Below are positions 26,588-37,200 of a stretch of 64,000 nucleotides of DNA, in pieces; the stretch's first letter is position 1; every line of letters starts with the position of its first letter. The translations under genes were made by a program, and so were the position numbers. The notes beneath the pieces were generated by a model. The model saw only the letters and a program-made list of their open reading frames with translations, did not search any database and had not been told where the DNA came from. Source of the stretch: an uncultured Caulobacteraceae bacterium (GTDB taxonomy: Bacteria; Pseudomonadota; Alphaproteobacteria; Caulobacterales; Caulobacteraceae); NCBI GenBank assembly GCA_903929535.1, contig CAIYVC010000125.1, forward strand, positions 1-64,000. Direction: 5' to 3'.

Positions 26588-29427
26588 CGCAGCGACGCGC
26601 TGTCCAGGTTCAGCTTGTCGGCCTCGATCACCTCGGCCTGCGGATATTTCGCCTTCAGCGCCGGCAGGAACATCTTGGCGTCTCCGGCGACCACGATGGT
26701 GACGCCCTTGGGGTCCATCAGCTCCGTGGCCGTGGCCCGCACCTCGGCGGCGGTCACCGCCTGGACGCTGGGCGCATAGCGATTGATTTCCTTCAGATCG
26801 ACGCCCTGCAGGGCGAGGCCCGACAGATAGGTGGCCAGGCCCGTGGTCGTGGCGACGTTGCGGCCGAAACCGCCGGTCAGGGTCGCCTGGCGCGCGGCCA
26901 GTTCTGCGGCGTCGGGGGGTGAGGTCTTCAGCCCGTCCAGCTCCTTGAGCATCACATCCACCACCTCGGCGGCGGACTCGTTCTTGGTCTGGGACGAGGC
27001 GGCCATCGGACCGACCCCGTGGCGGGCGTCCAGCACCGAATTGGCGCCGTAGCTGAGGCCGCGCTTGACCCGCACCTCCTCGTTCAGCCGGGCGGAATAG
27101 CCGCCGCCCAGCACGGCGTTGGACACCAGCACCTTGTAGTATCGCGGGTCAGTCCGCTTGATCGCCTGCAGATAGAGGTTCACCGCCGCCTGGCCGGTGC
27201 CGGGCAGGTCGATGACGATCACCCGCGGCTTGGCCGACGGCTCGGCGCTTTGAGCGACGGGCAGGGGCGCGGCGGGCTTGGCCCAGTCGCCGAACGCCTT
27301 CTGCGCCAGGGCGAACCCGGCCTCGGGCGTGATGTCCCCGGTCAGCACCAGGGTGGCGTTGTCGGGCCGGTACCAGGCGCGGTGGAAGGTGATCACGTCC
27401 TCGCGGGTAATGGCCTTCAGCGACTTGGGCGTGCCGGTGAGGACATGGCCGTAGGGCGTTCCGGCGAACACGGCCTCGGCTGCGGCGTAGCGGGCCAGGA
27501 CGCCGGGCTCCTGTAGCTGCACCTGCAGACTGTCCAGGGTGCGGGCGCGCAGCCGGTCCAGCTCGTCCTGGGCGAAGGTCGGCTTCCTCACCACATCGGC
27601 CATGATGGCCATGGCGGCGGGCAGCTTGCCGGTCAGGGAGCCCAGATCGGTGCGGCTGCCGTCCCAGGCGCCGTTGGCGTCCAGCCGGGCGCCCAGCGCC
27701 TCGACGTCCTGGGCGATGTCGGTGGCCGAGCGGGCTCCGGCGCCCTGCGTCAGCAGCGAAGCGGTCACATCGGCCAACCCGGCCTTGCCCGCAGGATCGG
27801 CGGCGCCGCCCGCCTTCACGGTCAGCTGGGCGGTGACCAGGGGCAGGGCGGTGGAATGGGCCACGATCACCCGCAGGCCGTTGGGCAGCGTCCGTTCAGA
27901 CGCCACCGGCAGCACCGGGCTCACCGGCGCGCCCGGCGCGGGGGGCTGGGTCAGGCCGCCGGCGGAGACGGCGGGCGGGGGCGTGGCCACGTTCGGTTCC
28001 TTGGCGGCGACCGGGGCGGAGGGCTTGGACGGGCTGGCGACGCCCTCGGCGGCGCCCTCGCCTTTCGGGCGCTCCTTTTCCGAGACGTAGCGGATGGTCA
28101 CCCGGCGGTCCTCGGGCAGATACTTGCGGGCTACCCGCTGCACGTCGGCGATGGTGACGGCCTGCAGTTTGCCGATGTCGTCATTGACCCGGCTGACGTC
28201 GCCCTCGACCCATTGGGCGTTGCCGATGGCGTAGCCGCGCCCGTCCACGGTCTCGCGCGAGCGGATGGCGCGGGCGATCAGGCCGGTCTTGGCCTTGTCC
28301 AGTTCGGCGGCGCTGACGGCGGCGTCGCGCACCTTGGCCAGTTCGAGCAGCAGGGCCTTCTCGCCCTGATCGGGCGTCTTGCCGTCGGCCATGATGGCGC
28401 CGACGTAGAACAGCCCCGGCTGCTGGCGGGTGTCGTCGGCGGAGAAGACGTTCTGCACCAGCTGCTGGCGGTAGACGAGGCTCTCGTTCAGCCGCGCGGA
28501 GTCGCCGCCGGTCAGGATGGCGTCCAGCACCGTCAGGGCCGCATCGTCGGCGTCGGAGGCGGCGGGGGCCAGCCAGGTGATGGCCACGGCGGGCAGGGGC
28601 ACGTTGGGCCCGTAGGTGGTCACGGTGCGCGCCCCGGTGCGCGGCGGTTCCTTGACGGTAACCCGCGGCACTGCGCCGGCGGGGGCCTTGATCGGTGCGA
28701 AGTAGCGGTCGATCCAGGCGTCCAGCACCTTGGGATCGAAATCGCCGACCACGATCAGCAGGGCGTTGTCGGGCCGGTAATAGGTAGCGTGAAAGGCGCG
28801 CACGTCCTGGAGGCTCGCGGCGTCCAGATCGGCGATCGAGCCGATGCCGGGGCGCTTATATGGGTGGGCGGTGAAGGAGTTCTGCGGGATCGCCAGGGAC
28901 TCGAAGCGCCCGTAGGGGTCGGCCAGCACCCGCTGGCGCAGCTCTTCCTCGACCACCGCCCGCTCGGACTTGAAGTTGGCCTCGTCCACCGACAGCGAGC
29001 TCATCCGCTCCGCCTCGGCCCACAGCAGCCGCTCGATGTGGTTGGCCGGAACGACACCGTAGTAGTTGGTGTAGTCGTCGGCGGTGGAGGCGTTGTTCAT
29101 GCCGCCCACATCCTCGGTCAGCCGGTCCATGTACTCCGCCGGCATGTCCTTGGTGGCCTTGAACATCATGTGTTCGAACAGATGCGCGAAGCCCGAGCGG
29201 CCCTCCGGATCGTCCTTGGAGCCGACCCCGTAGAAGACCTGGACAGTCGCCACCGGGGCGGTGTGATCCAGCGCCGTGACCACCTTCAGCCCGTTGGGCA
29301 GGGTCCGCGTCTCGTACTTCAGCGGCGGCACGACGATCGAGGCGGCGGAGCCCGGAGCCGGGGTCTGCGCCTGCACGGCCGGGGCAAGCATAAGGGCGGC
29401 GGCGAGGCAGGCGGCGATACGCTTCAT
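26584..29427 (-). CDS. M16-family zinc metalloprotease, two-domain, exported
   Basis: A 947-residue pitrilysin-type protease. The signal peptide [20 protein letters not shown] is followed by an active M16 half with inverted zinc motif HLFEH (82-86) and the third ligand in AVVEEELRQ about 75 residues on. After a Pro/Ala/Ser linker near 455-515 comes a second M16 unit starting [20 protein letters not shown] that lacks HxxEH, as expected for the non-catalytic half. It is probably periplasmic. The start at 29427 is chosen over an upstream ATG because it opens the signal peptide. Confidence 0.95.
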   Translation of the reverse strand: MKRIAACLAAALMLAPAVQAQTPAPGSAASIVVPPLKYETRTLPNGLKVVTALDHTAPVATVQVFYGVGSKDDPEGRSGFAHLFEHMMFKATKDMPAEYMDRLTEDVGGMNNASTADDYTNYYGVVPANHIERLLWAEAERMSSLSVDEANFKSERAVVEEELRQRVLADPYGRFESLAIPQNSFTAHPYKRPGIGSIADLDAASLQDVRAFHATYYRPDNALLIVVGDFDPKVLDAWIDRYFAPIKAPAGAVPRVTVKEPPRTGARTVTTYGPNVPLPAVAITWLAPAASDADDAALTVLDAILTGGDSARLNESLVYRQQLVQNVFSADDTRQQPGLFYVGAIMADGKTPDQGEKALLLELAKVRDAAVSAAELDKAKTGLIARAIRSRETVDGRGYAIGNAQWVEGDVSRVNDDIGKLQAVTIADVQRVARKYLPEDRRVTIRYVSEKERPKGEGAAEGVASPSKPSAPVAAKEPNVATPPPAVSAGGLTQPPAPGAPVSPVLPVASERTLPNGLRVIVAHSTALPLVTAQLTVKAGGAADPAGKAGLADVTASLLTQGAGARSATDIAQDVEALGARLDANGAWDGSRTDLGSLTGKLPAAMAIMADVVRKPTFAQDELDRLRARTLDSLQVQLQEPGVLARYAAAEAVFAGTPYGHVLTGTPKSLKAITREDVITFHRAWYRPDNATLVLTGDITPEAGFALAQKAFGDWAKPAAPLPVAQSAEPSAKPRVIVIDLPGTGQAAVNLYLQAIKRTDPRYYKVLVSNAVLGGGYSARLNEEVRVKRGLSYGANSVLDARHGVGPMAASSQTKNESAAEVVDVMLKELDGLKTSPPDAAELAARQATLTGGFGRNVATTTGLATYLSGLALQGVDLKEINRYAPSVQAVTAAEVRATATELMDPKGVTIVVAGDAKMFLPALKAKYPQAEVIEADKLNLDSASLR

Positions 29428-29489
29428 AGGCAGGCTCCAGAAGAAGGGCGGCACGCTAGCACGGCGAACGGGGCGATCTAGAGGCGTTC

Positions 29490-30506
29490 CTACGCCTCTT
29501 CCTCGTCCTCATATCCCACCAGCGTCAGCGGACGCGCCGCGATCCCGTTCAGTTCGGCCCAGCGCGCCAGGGCCTCCTCGCGGCCGTGGGTGATCCACAG
29601 CTCCTGCGGGCGCAGCTCCGCGACCGTGGCGGTCAGCTCGTTCCAGTCGGCGTGGTCGGACAGGATCAGCGGCAGCTCCACCGCCCTCTGCCGCGCCCGG
29701 GCGCGCACCCGCATCCAGCCGGAGGCGAACGCCGTCACCGGATCGGGGAACCGCCGCGCCCAGCGGTCGGCGATGGCCGAGGGTGGCGCCAGCACGATCT
29801 GGCCTTCGAAATCGCTCTTTTTTGCCGTGGTGGCTGGAAGCAGCGGCCCCAGCGCCACGCCGTGCTGTTCGTACAGGGCGCAGAGCCGCTCCAGCGCCCC
29901 ATGCACATAGATCGGCCTGTCCCAGCCGCCCTCGCGCAGCAGGGCGATCAGCCGCTGCGCCTTGCCCAGGGCATAGACCCCGACGATGTGCGAGCGCTCG
30001 GGGAATTGGGCGACGGAATGAAGCAAGGTGGCCACCACCTCCGCCGGGTCGGGAAAGCAGAACACCGGCAGGCCGAAGGTCGCCTCGCTGACGAAGACGT
30101 CGCAGGGCACCGGCTCGAACGGCGGGCAGGTGGGGTCGCGGCTCCTCTTATAGTCGCCCGAAACGACGATGGTCATGCCCTTCCACCGCACCACCGCCTG
30201 GGCCGAGCCGAGGATGTGGCCGGCGGGGGCGAACGACAGCTCCACCCCGTTGCGCGTGATCGTCTCGCCATAGGGCAGAGCCTGGGCCTGACCGGCGAAG
30301 TCCTCGCCGTAGCGCACCGCCATGATGCCGAGCGTCTCGGGCGTCGCCACCGCGACCCCGTGGCCGGCGCGGGCGTGGTCGGAATGGCCATGGGTGATGA
30401 TAGCCCGATCCACCGGCCGCACTGGGTCGATGTAGAAGTCCCCCGGCGGGCAGTAGAGGCCCTCGGGCTTGGGACAGAGCAGGGCTTCCGGCTTCAGCAG
30501 CGCCAT
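29490..30506 (-). CDS. Ligase-associated DNA exonuclease (metallo-beta-lactamase fold)
   Basis: A 338-residue member of the family of exonucleases normally encoded beside an ATP-dependent DNA ligase and an Lhr-like helicase. The metal motif THGHSDHARAG lies at 38-48, with FAPAGHILGSAQAVV and VVSGDYKRS downstream, and a late LILSDHADWNELTATV. It resembles the CPSF/beta-CASP-like mRNA 3'-end group. I choose the ATG at 30506; a TTG 9 bases upstream is possible. Neither ligase nor helicase is adjacent: the neighbours are an M16 protease and a divergent lipoprotein. Confidence 0.88.
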   Translation of the reverse strand: MALLKPEALLCPKPEGLYCPPGDFYIDPVRPVDRAIITHGHSDHARAGHGVAVATPETLGIMAVRYGEDFAGQAQALPYGETITRNGVELSFAPAGHILGSAQAVVRWKGMTIVVSGDYKRSRDPTCPPFEPVPCDVFVSEATFGLPVFCFPDPAEVVATLLHSVAQFPERSHIVGVYALGKAQRLIALLREGGWDRPIYVHGALERLCALYEQHGVALGPLLPATTAKKSDFEGQIVLAPPSAIADRWARRFPDPVTAFASGWMRVRARARQRAVELPLILSDHADWNELTATVAELRPQELWITHGREEALARWAELNGIAARPLTLVGYEDEEEA

Positions 30507-30564
30507 GCGATCCAAATGCTGCCAGGAGGGGGACGTTGCAAGGTCAGCCTGCTAGGCTGACGCC

Positions 30565-31236
30565 ATGCGCTTCCTCATGCTCGCCTTCGCCGCCCTGACC
30601 TTGGGGGCCTGCGATCAGGTCTATTCGCGTACGCCCCTGATCTCCGAGGCGCGCGAGCAGGGCGATCCGGAGCTGCGCCCCGGCCTCTGGCAGCTGGCTG
30701 GCTATCAGGACCCCGCCTGCCAATTCGATATCCGCCAGCCGACCTTCCGCTGGCCGGAATGCGCCGCCGGGGCGGAGTATCAGCGCGGACAGTGGTGGCT
30801 GGTCTCGCGCCAGAACCGGCTCCTGGCCCAGACGGTGCGCCTGACCGAGGCCGACCCGGCCCAGCCCGGGCTGCAGGTCTTGGCTCAGAGCCACTTCAGC
30901 GCCGACGTCTTCGCCGATCCCCGCATCCGTCCGCCGCAGACAGCCGACAACCCCATGTTCGGCTGGACCTATGCGGCCCTGACCGTGGTCAAGACCGACG
31001 CCGCCGCCCGCATCGTCGAGGCCAAGGTGATCCAGCCCCGCTGCGGCCCCGTCCAGCCCGCCCAGCTGAAGGACGGCGCCTTCACCGCCAAGGCGGGCGC
31101 CTACAAGACCTATCCCGGCCTGACCCTGGTCGGGACCGCCTGCGCGGCCAAGGACCTCGACACGATCAAGGCGGCGCTGAAGCTCTCCGGCGACTCCGAG
31201 CCCCGCACCATCCGCTGGCTCCGCGACCGGCCCTGA
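30565..31236 (+). CDS. Putative lipoprotein of unknown function
   Basis: A 223-residue protein with a short signal and lipobox LTLGAC (Cys16), so it is likely lipid-anchored in the envelope. The mature region contains PGLWQLAGYQDPACQFD and several cysteines (in PACQF, PECAAG, PRCGP, TACAAK) that may form disulfides. The family is not recognised. It sits between the divergent exonuclease gene and lysS, 51 bp upstream of the latter and in the same direction. Confidence 0.7.
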   Translation: MRFLMLAFAALTLGACDQVYSRTPLISEAREQGDPELRPGLWQLAGYQDPACQFDIRQPTFRWPECAAGAEYQRGQWWLVSRQNRLLAQTVRLTEADPAQPGLQVLAQSHFSADVFADPRIRPPQTADNPMFGWTYAALTVVKTDAAARIVEAKVIQPRCGPVQPAQLKDGAFTAKAGAYKTYPGLTLVGTACAAKDLDTIKAALKLSGDSEPRTIRWLRDRP

Positions 31237-31287
31237 GAACTGGCCCTGAGGTTGCCCGAGACGTCCGCCTCCTGTAACCCGTCGGCC

Positions 31288-32997
31288 ATGTTCCAAGGCC
31301 TTTCCCATCACGCGCGCGACGCCAAGTCCTGGCCGTTTGAGCAGGCGCGCAATCTCCTCGCCCGCATCCTGACCTACGGGCTGGAGACTGACGCCGAGCG
31401 CGACCTCGCCTCGACCCTGATCAACGCCGGCAAGACCGACGAGGCGGTGAAGGAACTGAAGGCGCTGGGCCGCCCGGTGCGGTTCGAGACCGGCTACGGC
31501 CCGTCCGGCCTGCCCCACATCGGCACCTTCGGCGAGGTCGCCCGCACCACCATGGTCCGCGCCGCCTTCCGCGCCCTGACCGACGACGCCATCCCGACCC
31601 GGCTGCTGTGCTTCTCGGATGACATGGACGGCCTGCGCAAGGTGCCGGACAACATCGAGAACAAGGCGGTCCTGGAAGAGGATCTGGGCAAGCCCCTGAC
31701 GGTGGTGCGCGACCCGTTCGGCGAGTACCCCAGCTTCGGCGCCCACAACAACGCCCGCCTGCGCGCCTTCCTCGACAGCTTCGGCTTCGAGTACGAATTC
31801 CTGTCCTCAACCGACTGCTACAAGGGCGGCCTGTTCGACACGACCCTGCTTTGGGCGCTGCAGAAGTTCGACGCCATCCAGGAGGTCATGCTGCCGACGC
31901 TCGGCGAAGAGCGCCGCGCCTCCTATTCGCCCTTCCTGCCGATCAGCCCCAAGACCGGGCGGGTGCTGCAGGTCCCGACGCTGGAGCGCAATCCCGGCAA
32001 GGGCACCATCACCTTCCGCGACGAGGACGGCGAGCTGACCGAGGTCATGGTCACCGGCGGCCGGGTCAAGATGCAGTGGAAGCCCGACTGGGCTATGCGC
32101 TGGACCGCTCTGGGCATCGACTACGAGATGGCCGGCAAGGACCTGATCGACTCGGTCAAGGCCTCCGCCAAGATCTGCCACATCCTCGGCGGCGAGCCCC
32201 CCGAGGGCTTCAACTACGAGCTGTTCCTCGACGAGAACAACCAGAAGATATCCAAGTCCAAGGGCAATGGCCTGACCATGGAGGACTGGCTGCGCTACGG
32301 CGCGCCGGAGAGCCTGGCCTACTACATGTTCCAGTCGCCCAAATCGGCCAAGCGGCTGTTCTTCGACGTCATCCCCAAGGCGACCGACGAATATCTGCAG
32401 CAGCTGGAGGCCCTGAACCGGCCGAAGCCCGAGCCAGTCCCGGGCGAGGCGCCCAAGCCCGTCCCCAATCCGGTCGACAACCCGGTTTGGCACGTCCACG
32501 CCGGCGCCCCGCCCGCGCAATCCTCGCCGGTGTCCTTCTCCCTGCTGCTGAACCTGACTTCGGCGGCCAACGCCTCCAACCAGGACATCCTGTGGGGCTT
32601 CATCTCGCGCTACATCCCCGGCGCGACCGCCGAGACCCAGCCCCTGCTGGCCAAGCTGGCGGCGGGCGCGATCAACTATTACGAGGACTTCGTCCGCCCC
32701 AATAAGGTGTTCCGCGCCCCCACCGACCAGGAGCGGGCGGCGATGCAGGACCTGCTGGCCCGGCTGAAGGCCCTGCCGGCCGGCTGCCAGGACGCCGAGC
32801 TGATCCAGAACGAGGTCTATGCCGCGGGCAAGGACGCCGGCTTCGAGCCCCTGCGTCTGTGGTTTACCGCCCTCTACGAGGTGCTGCTGGGTCAGAGCCA
32901 GGGCCCCCGCTTCGGATCCTTCGTCGCCATCTACGGCGTGGCCGAGACCGTGGACCTGATCGAACGGGCGCTAAGGGGCGAGGACCTCGCGGCCTAG
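31288..32997 (+). CDS. lysS: Lysyl-tRNA synthetase, class I
   Basis: Charges tRNA-Lys using the archaeal-type class I enzyme rather than class II LysS; class I is common in alphaproteobacteria. It has 569 residues, with the HIGH-like motif PHIGT at 76-80, KISKSKG at 320-326 and the C-terminal helical anticodon-binding region. I start it at the ATG at 31288 ([20 protein letters not shown]), matching the family opening. Its last 27 bases overlap the convergent vsr gene. Confidence 0.97.
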   Translation: MFQGLSHHARDAKSWPFEQARNLLARILTYGLETDAERDLASTLINAGKTDEAVKELKALGRPVRFETGYGPSGLPHIGTFGEVARTTMVRAAFRALTDDAIPTRLLCFSDDMDGLRKVPDNIENKAVLEEDLGKPLTVVRDPFGEYPSFGAHNNARLRAFLDSFGFEYEFLSSTDCYKGGLFDTTLLWALQKFDAIQEVMLPTLGEERRASYSPFLPISPKTGRVLQVPTLERNPGKGTITFRDEDGELTEVMVTGGRVKMQWKPDWAMRWTALGIDYEMAGKDLIDSVKASAKICHILGGEPPEGFNYELFLDENNQKISKSKGNGLTMEDWLRYGAPESLAYYMFQSPKSAKRLFFDVIPKATDEYLQQLEALNRPKPEPVPGEAPKPVPNPVDNPVWHVHAGAPPAQSSPVSFSLLLNLTSAANASNQDILWGFISRYIPGATAETQPLLAKLAAGAINYYEDFVRPNKVFRAPTDQERAAMQDLLARLKALPAGCQDAELIQNEVYAAGKDAGFEPLRLWFTALYEVLLGQSQGPRFGSFVAIYGVAETVDLIERALRGEDLAA

Positions 32998-33384
32998 CGT
33001 CGCCTCCAGCGCGTCTTCGTCCTTCAGCTCGCACTCCCACAGCGTCAGCACCCGCCAGCCCCGCGCCTCGAGCGCGGTCCGGTGCTCCACGTCCCGCGCC
33101 CGGTTGCGCCCGACCTTGCTCTCCCAGTAGTCCCGGTTGGCCTTAGGCACCCGCGCCCCTCGCGCGCAGTCGTGGCCGTGCCAGAAGCAGCCGTGGACGA
33201 AGATGGCCAGCTTGCGCCCCGCCATCACGACGTCGGGCTTTCCCGGCAGGTCCTTGCGGTGCAGCCGGTAGCCGACGCCCATCCAGGTCAGCAGGCGTCG
33301 GACCTTCAGTTCGGGCGAGGTGTCCTTGCTCTTCACCCGGCGCATCACCGATGAGCGCTTCTCCGGGCTGAAGACATCGGTCAC
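32971..33384 (-). CDS. vsr: Very short patch repair endonuclease Vsr
   Basis: Nicks 5' of T in T:G mismatches that arise by deamination of 5-methylcytosine. It has 137 residues: [16 protein letters not shown] near 10-25, catalytic Asp51 in GKPDVVM, then [12 protein letters not shown] with His64, His69 and zinc-type Cys66/Cys73. These numbers coincide with E. coli Vsr Asp51, His64 and His69. The cognate C5 methyltransferase is probably the gene at 34463, with cysK between them on the same strand. It overlaps lysS by 27 bases tail to tail. Confidence 0.96.
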   Translation of the reverse strand: MTDVFSPEKRSSVMRRVKSKDTSPELKVRRLLTWMGVGYRLHRKDLPGKPDVVMAGRKLAIFVHGCFWHGHDCARGARVPKANRDYWESKVGRNRARDVEHRTALEARGWRVLTLWECELKDEDALEATLGREVLAP

Positions 33385-33391
33385 GGCCGGG

Positions 33392-34369
<978 letters not shown>

Positions 34370-34462
34370 AGCGCGACCTCTGAAGGGTGCTGATCGTTGG
34401 CCCGCAACCTAGCCGCGCGGGCGCGCGCCGTCACGTCAGCTTCTCTAGGGGCGCAGTGGGAT

Positions 34463-35596
34463 TTACTCGGCGGCGATGCGCGAGGCCCCGTTCAGAAGCG
34501 GCTCCAGCAAACGCTCTGCCAGGAACCGCACGACCGGGACCGCCACCCCGTCGCCCACCACATGCAAGGCGCCGTTGGCGGACTTCGGCAGGCGGTAGTC
34601 GTCGTGGAGCCCCATCAGCCGCGCCCCCTCGCGCCCTGACAGCAGACGGGTGCGCACCTGCCCACCTTCCGCGATCAGCAAAATCTGGCGCGAGGAGCCG
34701 CCGCGCGGGGTGCGCAGGCAGCCGGCCACGCCGTCGAAGCGCACCTCCGCCCGCTGCTGGCTTTTGCCGTTCTCGATGCGGGTGCGGCGGAACACCGCCC
34801 CGACCTGCCGGGCGCCGGACGCGCGGGCCTGCTCGACCTTGGCCTGGTGCAGGGGGGCCATCAGCGACAGCAGATGCTGGGTCTGGTCGGGCCTGTGCCA
34901 GACCACGGCGGCGTCGGGCTCCAGCAGAGCCGCAAGCTCGGTGTTGCGCCGGGGCGCGGCGCCCGGCGACCACCACAGCCACTTCGCCTTCAGGGCGGCG
35001 GGCAGGGCGGCGTGGGCTTGGCGCACCGCGGGCGTATGGAAGGCGCTGTCGCCGATCAGGCCCGGCGGGGGCGGCTCGCGCGTCGCGATGATGAACACCC
35101 TAGGGCGTGACTGGGGCAGGAAGGCCGCCGCGTCTATCTCCAGCGCGCCGAACCGATAGCCTTGGGCCGCTACAGCCTCGCCGAGCGCCGCGAAATCCGC
35201 TCCGCCGTGAGAGCTCAGCAGACCAGAGACGTTCTCGATCACTAGGGCGCGGGGTGCGCGGCCTTCGCCCGCCAGGGCCTCGATCAGCTTCCAGAAGCCC
35301 CAGAAGGCCGACGACCGTCCGCCCTTCAGCCCCGCCCGTCCACCGGCCAGGCTGAAGTCCTGACAGGGCGAGGACGCCCAGGCCAGATCGGCCCGCCCAG
35401 GCAGCCGCGCGGCGTCCAACGCCCAGACGTCGCCCTCCACGAGGTCGTCGCCCGGCCAGTTGGCGCGGTAGGTCTTGGCTTTGAGAGGGTCTAAATCGTT
35501 GGCGAAGGCGGTCGACCAGCCTTCGCCCAGTCCGGCGCGGGCCATGCCGCCGCCGGCGAAGAATTCATAGGCGATCAGGGTGCGGGCGCGACTCAC
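34463..35596 (-). CDS. dcm: DNA (cytosine-5) methyltransferase
   Basis: Transfers methyl groups to C5 of cytosine in double-stranded DNA. It has 377 residues with the m5C motifs in order: motif I AYEFFAGGGMARAGLG (9-24), motif IV SSPCQDFSLAGG with nucleophile Cys78, motif VI ENVSGLL (from 121), motif VIII PQSRPRVF (161-168), and the late motifs IX/X around GARLMGLHDDYRLP. The target-recognition region lies between about 200 and 300; the recognised site cannot be read from sequence. No restriction endonuclease is adjacent, so it looks like a solitary methylase working with vsr. Confidence 0.95.
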   Translation of the reverse strand: MSRARTLIAYEFFAGGGMARAGLGEGWSTAFANDLDPLKAKTYRANWPGDDLVEGDVWALDAARLPGRADLAWASSPCQDFSLAGGRAGLKGGRSSAFWGFWKLIEALAGEGRAPRALVIENVSGLLSSHGGADFAALGEAVAAQGYRFGALEIDAAAFLPQSRPRVFIIATREPPPPGLIGDSAFHTPAVRQAHAALPAALKAKWLWWSPGAAPRRNTELAALLEPDAAVVWHRPDQTQHLLSLMAPLHQAKVEQARASGARQVGAVFRRTRIENGKSQQRAEVRFDGVAGCLRTPRGGSSRQILLIAEGGQVRTRLLSGREGARLMGLHDDYRLPKSANGALHVVGDGVAVPVVRFLAERLLEPLLNGASRIAAE

Positions 35597-35642
35597 GCCC
35601 CGATGGTAGGCGCCTCACGCGGAAACAGGAATGCCCGTCCCC

Positions 35643-35665
35643 GCGCTCAAGCAGCGCGCTAGCGC
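35643..35665. repeat. Intergenic palindrome, 23-bp variant (copy 5)
   Basis: Reads GCGCTCAAGCAG then CGCGCTAGCGC. It is the same family with 3 bases fewer in the loop. It lies in the 74-bp gap between the DUF1150 gene and the methyltransferase gene. Confidence 0.75.
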
Positions 35666-35670
35666 GAAAC

Positions 35671-35925
35671 TCAATGAACGGAAACGGGAGCCAGTTCGTG
35701 CGCGATCGCCGCAGCCATGGCGGATTCGCGATCGACCATCACGGCGAGGCGTTCGCCGTCGGCGCGGTGCACCGCGTAAAAGGTCTGGACGGAATCGAAC
35801 TCGATGCCCTCGATTTCATCGACCGGCGTGGACGCGAGCACTTCCTTGGCCGTGATCGGACGGACGTAGACCAGGTCCGGGGCGCCCAGGGCGGCGAAAG
35901 CTTCGGATGTCAGTATCGGTGTCAT
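35671..35925 (-). CDS. DUF1150-family protein
   Basis: An 84-residue protein of the DUF1150 family, which is typically encoded next to Hsp20 genes in alphaproteobacteria, as here. It begins MTPILTSEAFAALGAPDLVYV and includes VRPITAKEV, then FYAVHRADGERLAVMVDRES. The start at 35925 is fixed by AGGAGG eight bases upstream; a GTG 9 bases further up would overlap that site. It lies 45 bp downstream of hsp20, on the same strand, and is likely cotranscribed. Function is unknown. Confidence 0.9.
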   Translation of the reverse strand: MTPILTSEAFAALGAPDLVYVRPITAKEVLASTPVDEIEGIEFDSVQTFYAVHRADGERLAVMVDRESAMAAAIAHELAPVSVH

Positions 35926-35970
35926 GACGACCACCTCCTAAAAAAATCAACGCACTGATCGGCCGCCGGT

Positions 35971-36402
35971 TCAGCCGGCCGAGTGGATGGCGATACGCTT
36001 CACAAGCTTGGCGGGCGGGACTCGCGACACATCGATGTGCAGCAGGCCGTGTTCCAGCAGGGCGCCGGAGACCTCCATTCCGTCCGCCAGCACGAAGCTG
36101 CGCAGGAAGGCGCGGGCGGCGATGCCCCGGTGGAGGAAGGCGGACGGATCGATGGGGGCCTTGGCCTCCGCGTCACGCTTGCCGGCGATCACCAGCTGGT
36201 TGTCCTCGACGGTCACCTCGAGCTGGTTCGGCGAGAAGCCCGCCACCGCCAGGGTGATGCGGATATTGCCGTCGCCGCGGTCCTCGACGTTGTAGGGCGG
36301 ATAGCTCTCGGCCGCCGCCTTGGTCGCCCGCTCGACGAGATCGCGCGTCCGCTCGAACCCGAGCAGGAAGGGGCTGTCGAAAAAGATCGTCGTCCGGTTC
36401 AC
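35971..36402 (-). CDS. Hsp20-family small heat-shock protein
   Basis: ATP-independent holdase chaperone with 143 residues. A short N-terminal arm opens (M)NRTTIFFDSPFLLGFERTRD, then an alpha-crystallin domain spans about 35-130: YPPYNVEDRGDGNIRITLAV, AGFSPNQLEVTVEDNQLVIAG, then the signature FLHRGIAARAFLRSFVLADG. The I-x-I/V tail is weak. The GTG at 36400-36402 is chosen because it gives the usual opening of the alphaproteobacterial IbpA-like group. I see no clear RpoH promoter or ROSE thermometer in the 152-bp upstream gap. Confidence 0.92.
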   Translation of the reverse strand: MNRTTIFFDSPFLLGFERTRDLVERATKAAAESYPPYNVEDRGDGNIRITLAVAGFSPNQLEVTVEDNQLVIAGKRDAEAKAPIDPSAFLHRGIAARAFLRSFVLADGMEVSGALLEHGLLHIDVSRVPPAKLVKRIAIHSAG

Positions 36403-36554
36403 CTGAAGCCCTCGCTGGAAGCGACTTCGCCAATTGCGTCCAGCTCGGCCCAATTTCGGCGCCGACTGGTTCGCTAGGCTTAGATGGTGAGGCGTCCCGC
36501 CCTTGGCAACCGGCGCCTCGCGTCCTGTTCAGCGGGGGCTGTAGGGCGTGGTTA

Positions 36555-37193
36555 TTGTCTCTGCCGAAAAGACATCGGAAGCGCGCGGCCGGGGCCTCGG
36601 CCGTCTCCCTGATCCTGCACGTCCTGTTCCTCGCCGCCATGGTGGCGGGCCTGCGCGTGGTCGCCCCGCCCGTGGAGGACCGGCCAATCGAGATTAGTCT
36701 GCTGCGGCCCGCGCCCATCGACCCTGTGACCCGGCCCACGCCCGCGCCGTCGCGCACGCCTGAACGTGTCGCCCCCGGTCCGGTCGTGCGTCCGCGCCCT
36801 GTCCTCGCCGCGCCGTCCCCGGCGACGATCCCGCAGGCGCCCGCGCCGTCCGCTCCCGACGCGGTCAATCCCGGCGATATCGGCGGACCCAAGGGCCTGC
36901 TGCCCAGCCTCACCGCGCGGGCGGGCTGCGACGACCCTCTGAGCTTCCATCTGAACGATCAGCAGCGCGCGGCCTGCGATCAGAAGCTGGCCGAGCGGGC
37001 CCACGCGGCCGAGCCGCTCGCCCTCAACTTCGCCAAGGCCAAGCTGGCGGAGTTCGAGCGTCAGGAACGCTGCAAGAAGCTCTACACCCGCGGCGGCATC
37101 CCCTCGTCCTCGTCCCACGACGATTCCACCGGCGTCATGGCCGGCCTCGGCTACAACCCGAGCCTCAGGGAATGCGGGCCTAAAGACAGGTAG
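36555..37193 (+). CDS. Single-pass membrane protein with proline-rich periplasmic region
   Basis: A 212-residue protein with a basic N terminus (MSLPKRHRKRAAG), one transmembrane helix (about 14-33), then a Pro/Ala/Arg-rich linker (50-110) and a C-terminal region with cysteines (AGCDDPLSF, ACDQKL, ERCKKLY, RECGPKDR). The layout resembles TonB- or TolA-like anchored proteins, but no TonB C-terminal domain is evident. The start is TTG at 36555 with no good alternative. It is divergent from hsp20 and ends 7 bp from the convergent tcuC gene. Confidence 0.75.
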   Translation: MSLPKRHRKRAAGASAVSLILHVLFLAAMVAGLRVVAPPVEDRPIEISLLRPAPIDPVTRPTPAPSRTPERVAPGPVVRPRPVLAAPSPATIPQAPAPSAPDAVNPGDIGGPKGLLPSLTARAGCDDPLSFHLNDQQRAACDQKLAERAHAAEPLALNFAKAKLAEFERQERCKKLYTRGGIPSSSSHDDSTGVMAGLGYNPSLRECGPKDR

Positions 37194-37200
37194 GGGCTAG

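Noticed and set aside
27856-29481. 541-codon plus-strand open frame
   Set aside because: It lies wholly antisense to the M16 protease and has the His/Gly/Val-rich composition of a shadow frame.
36403-36554. ROSE-type RNA thermometer or RpoH promoter upstream of hsp20
   Set aside because: I could not find a convincing UUGCU-type stem near the ribosome binding site or a clear heat-shock promoter in the gap.
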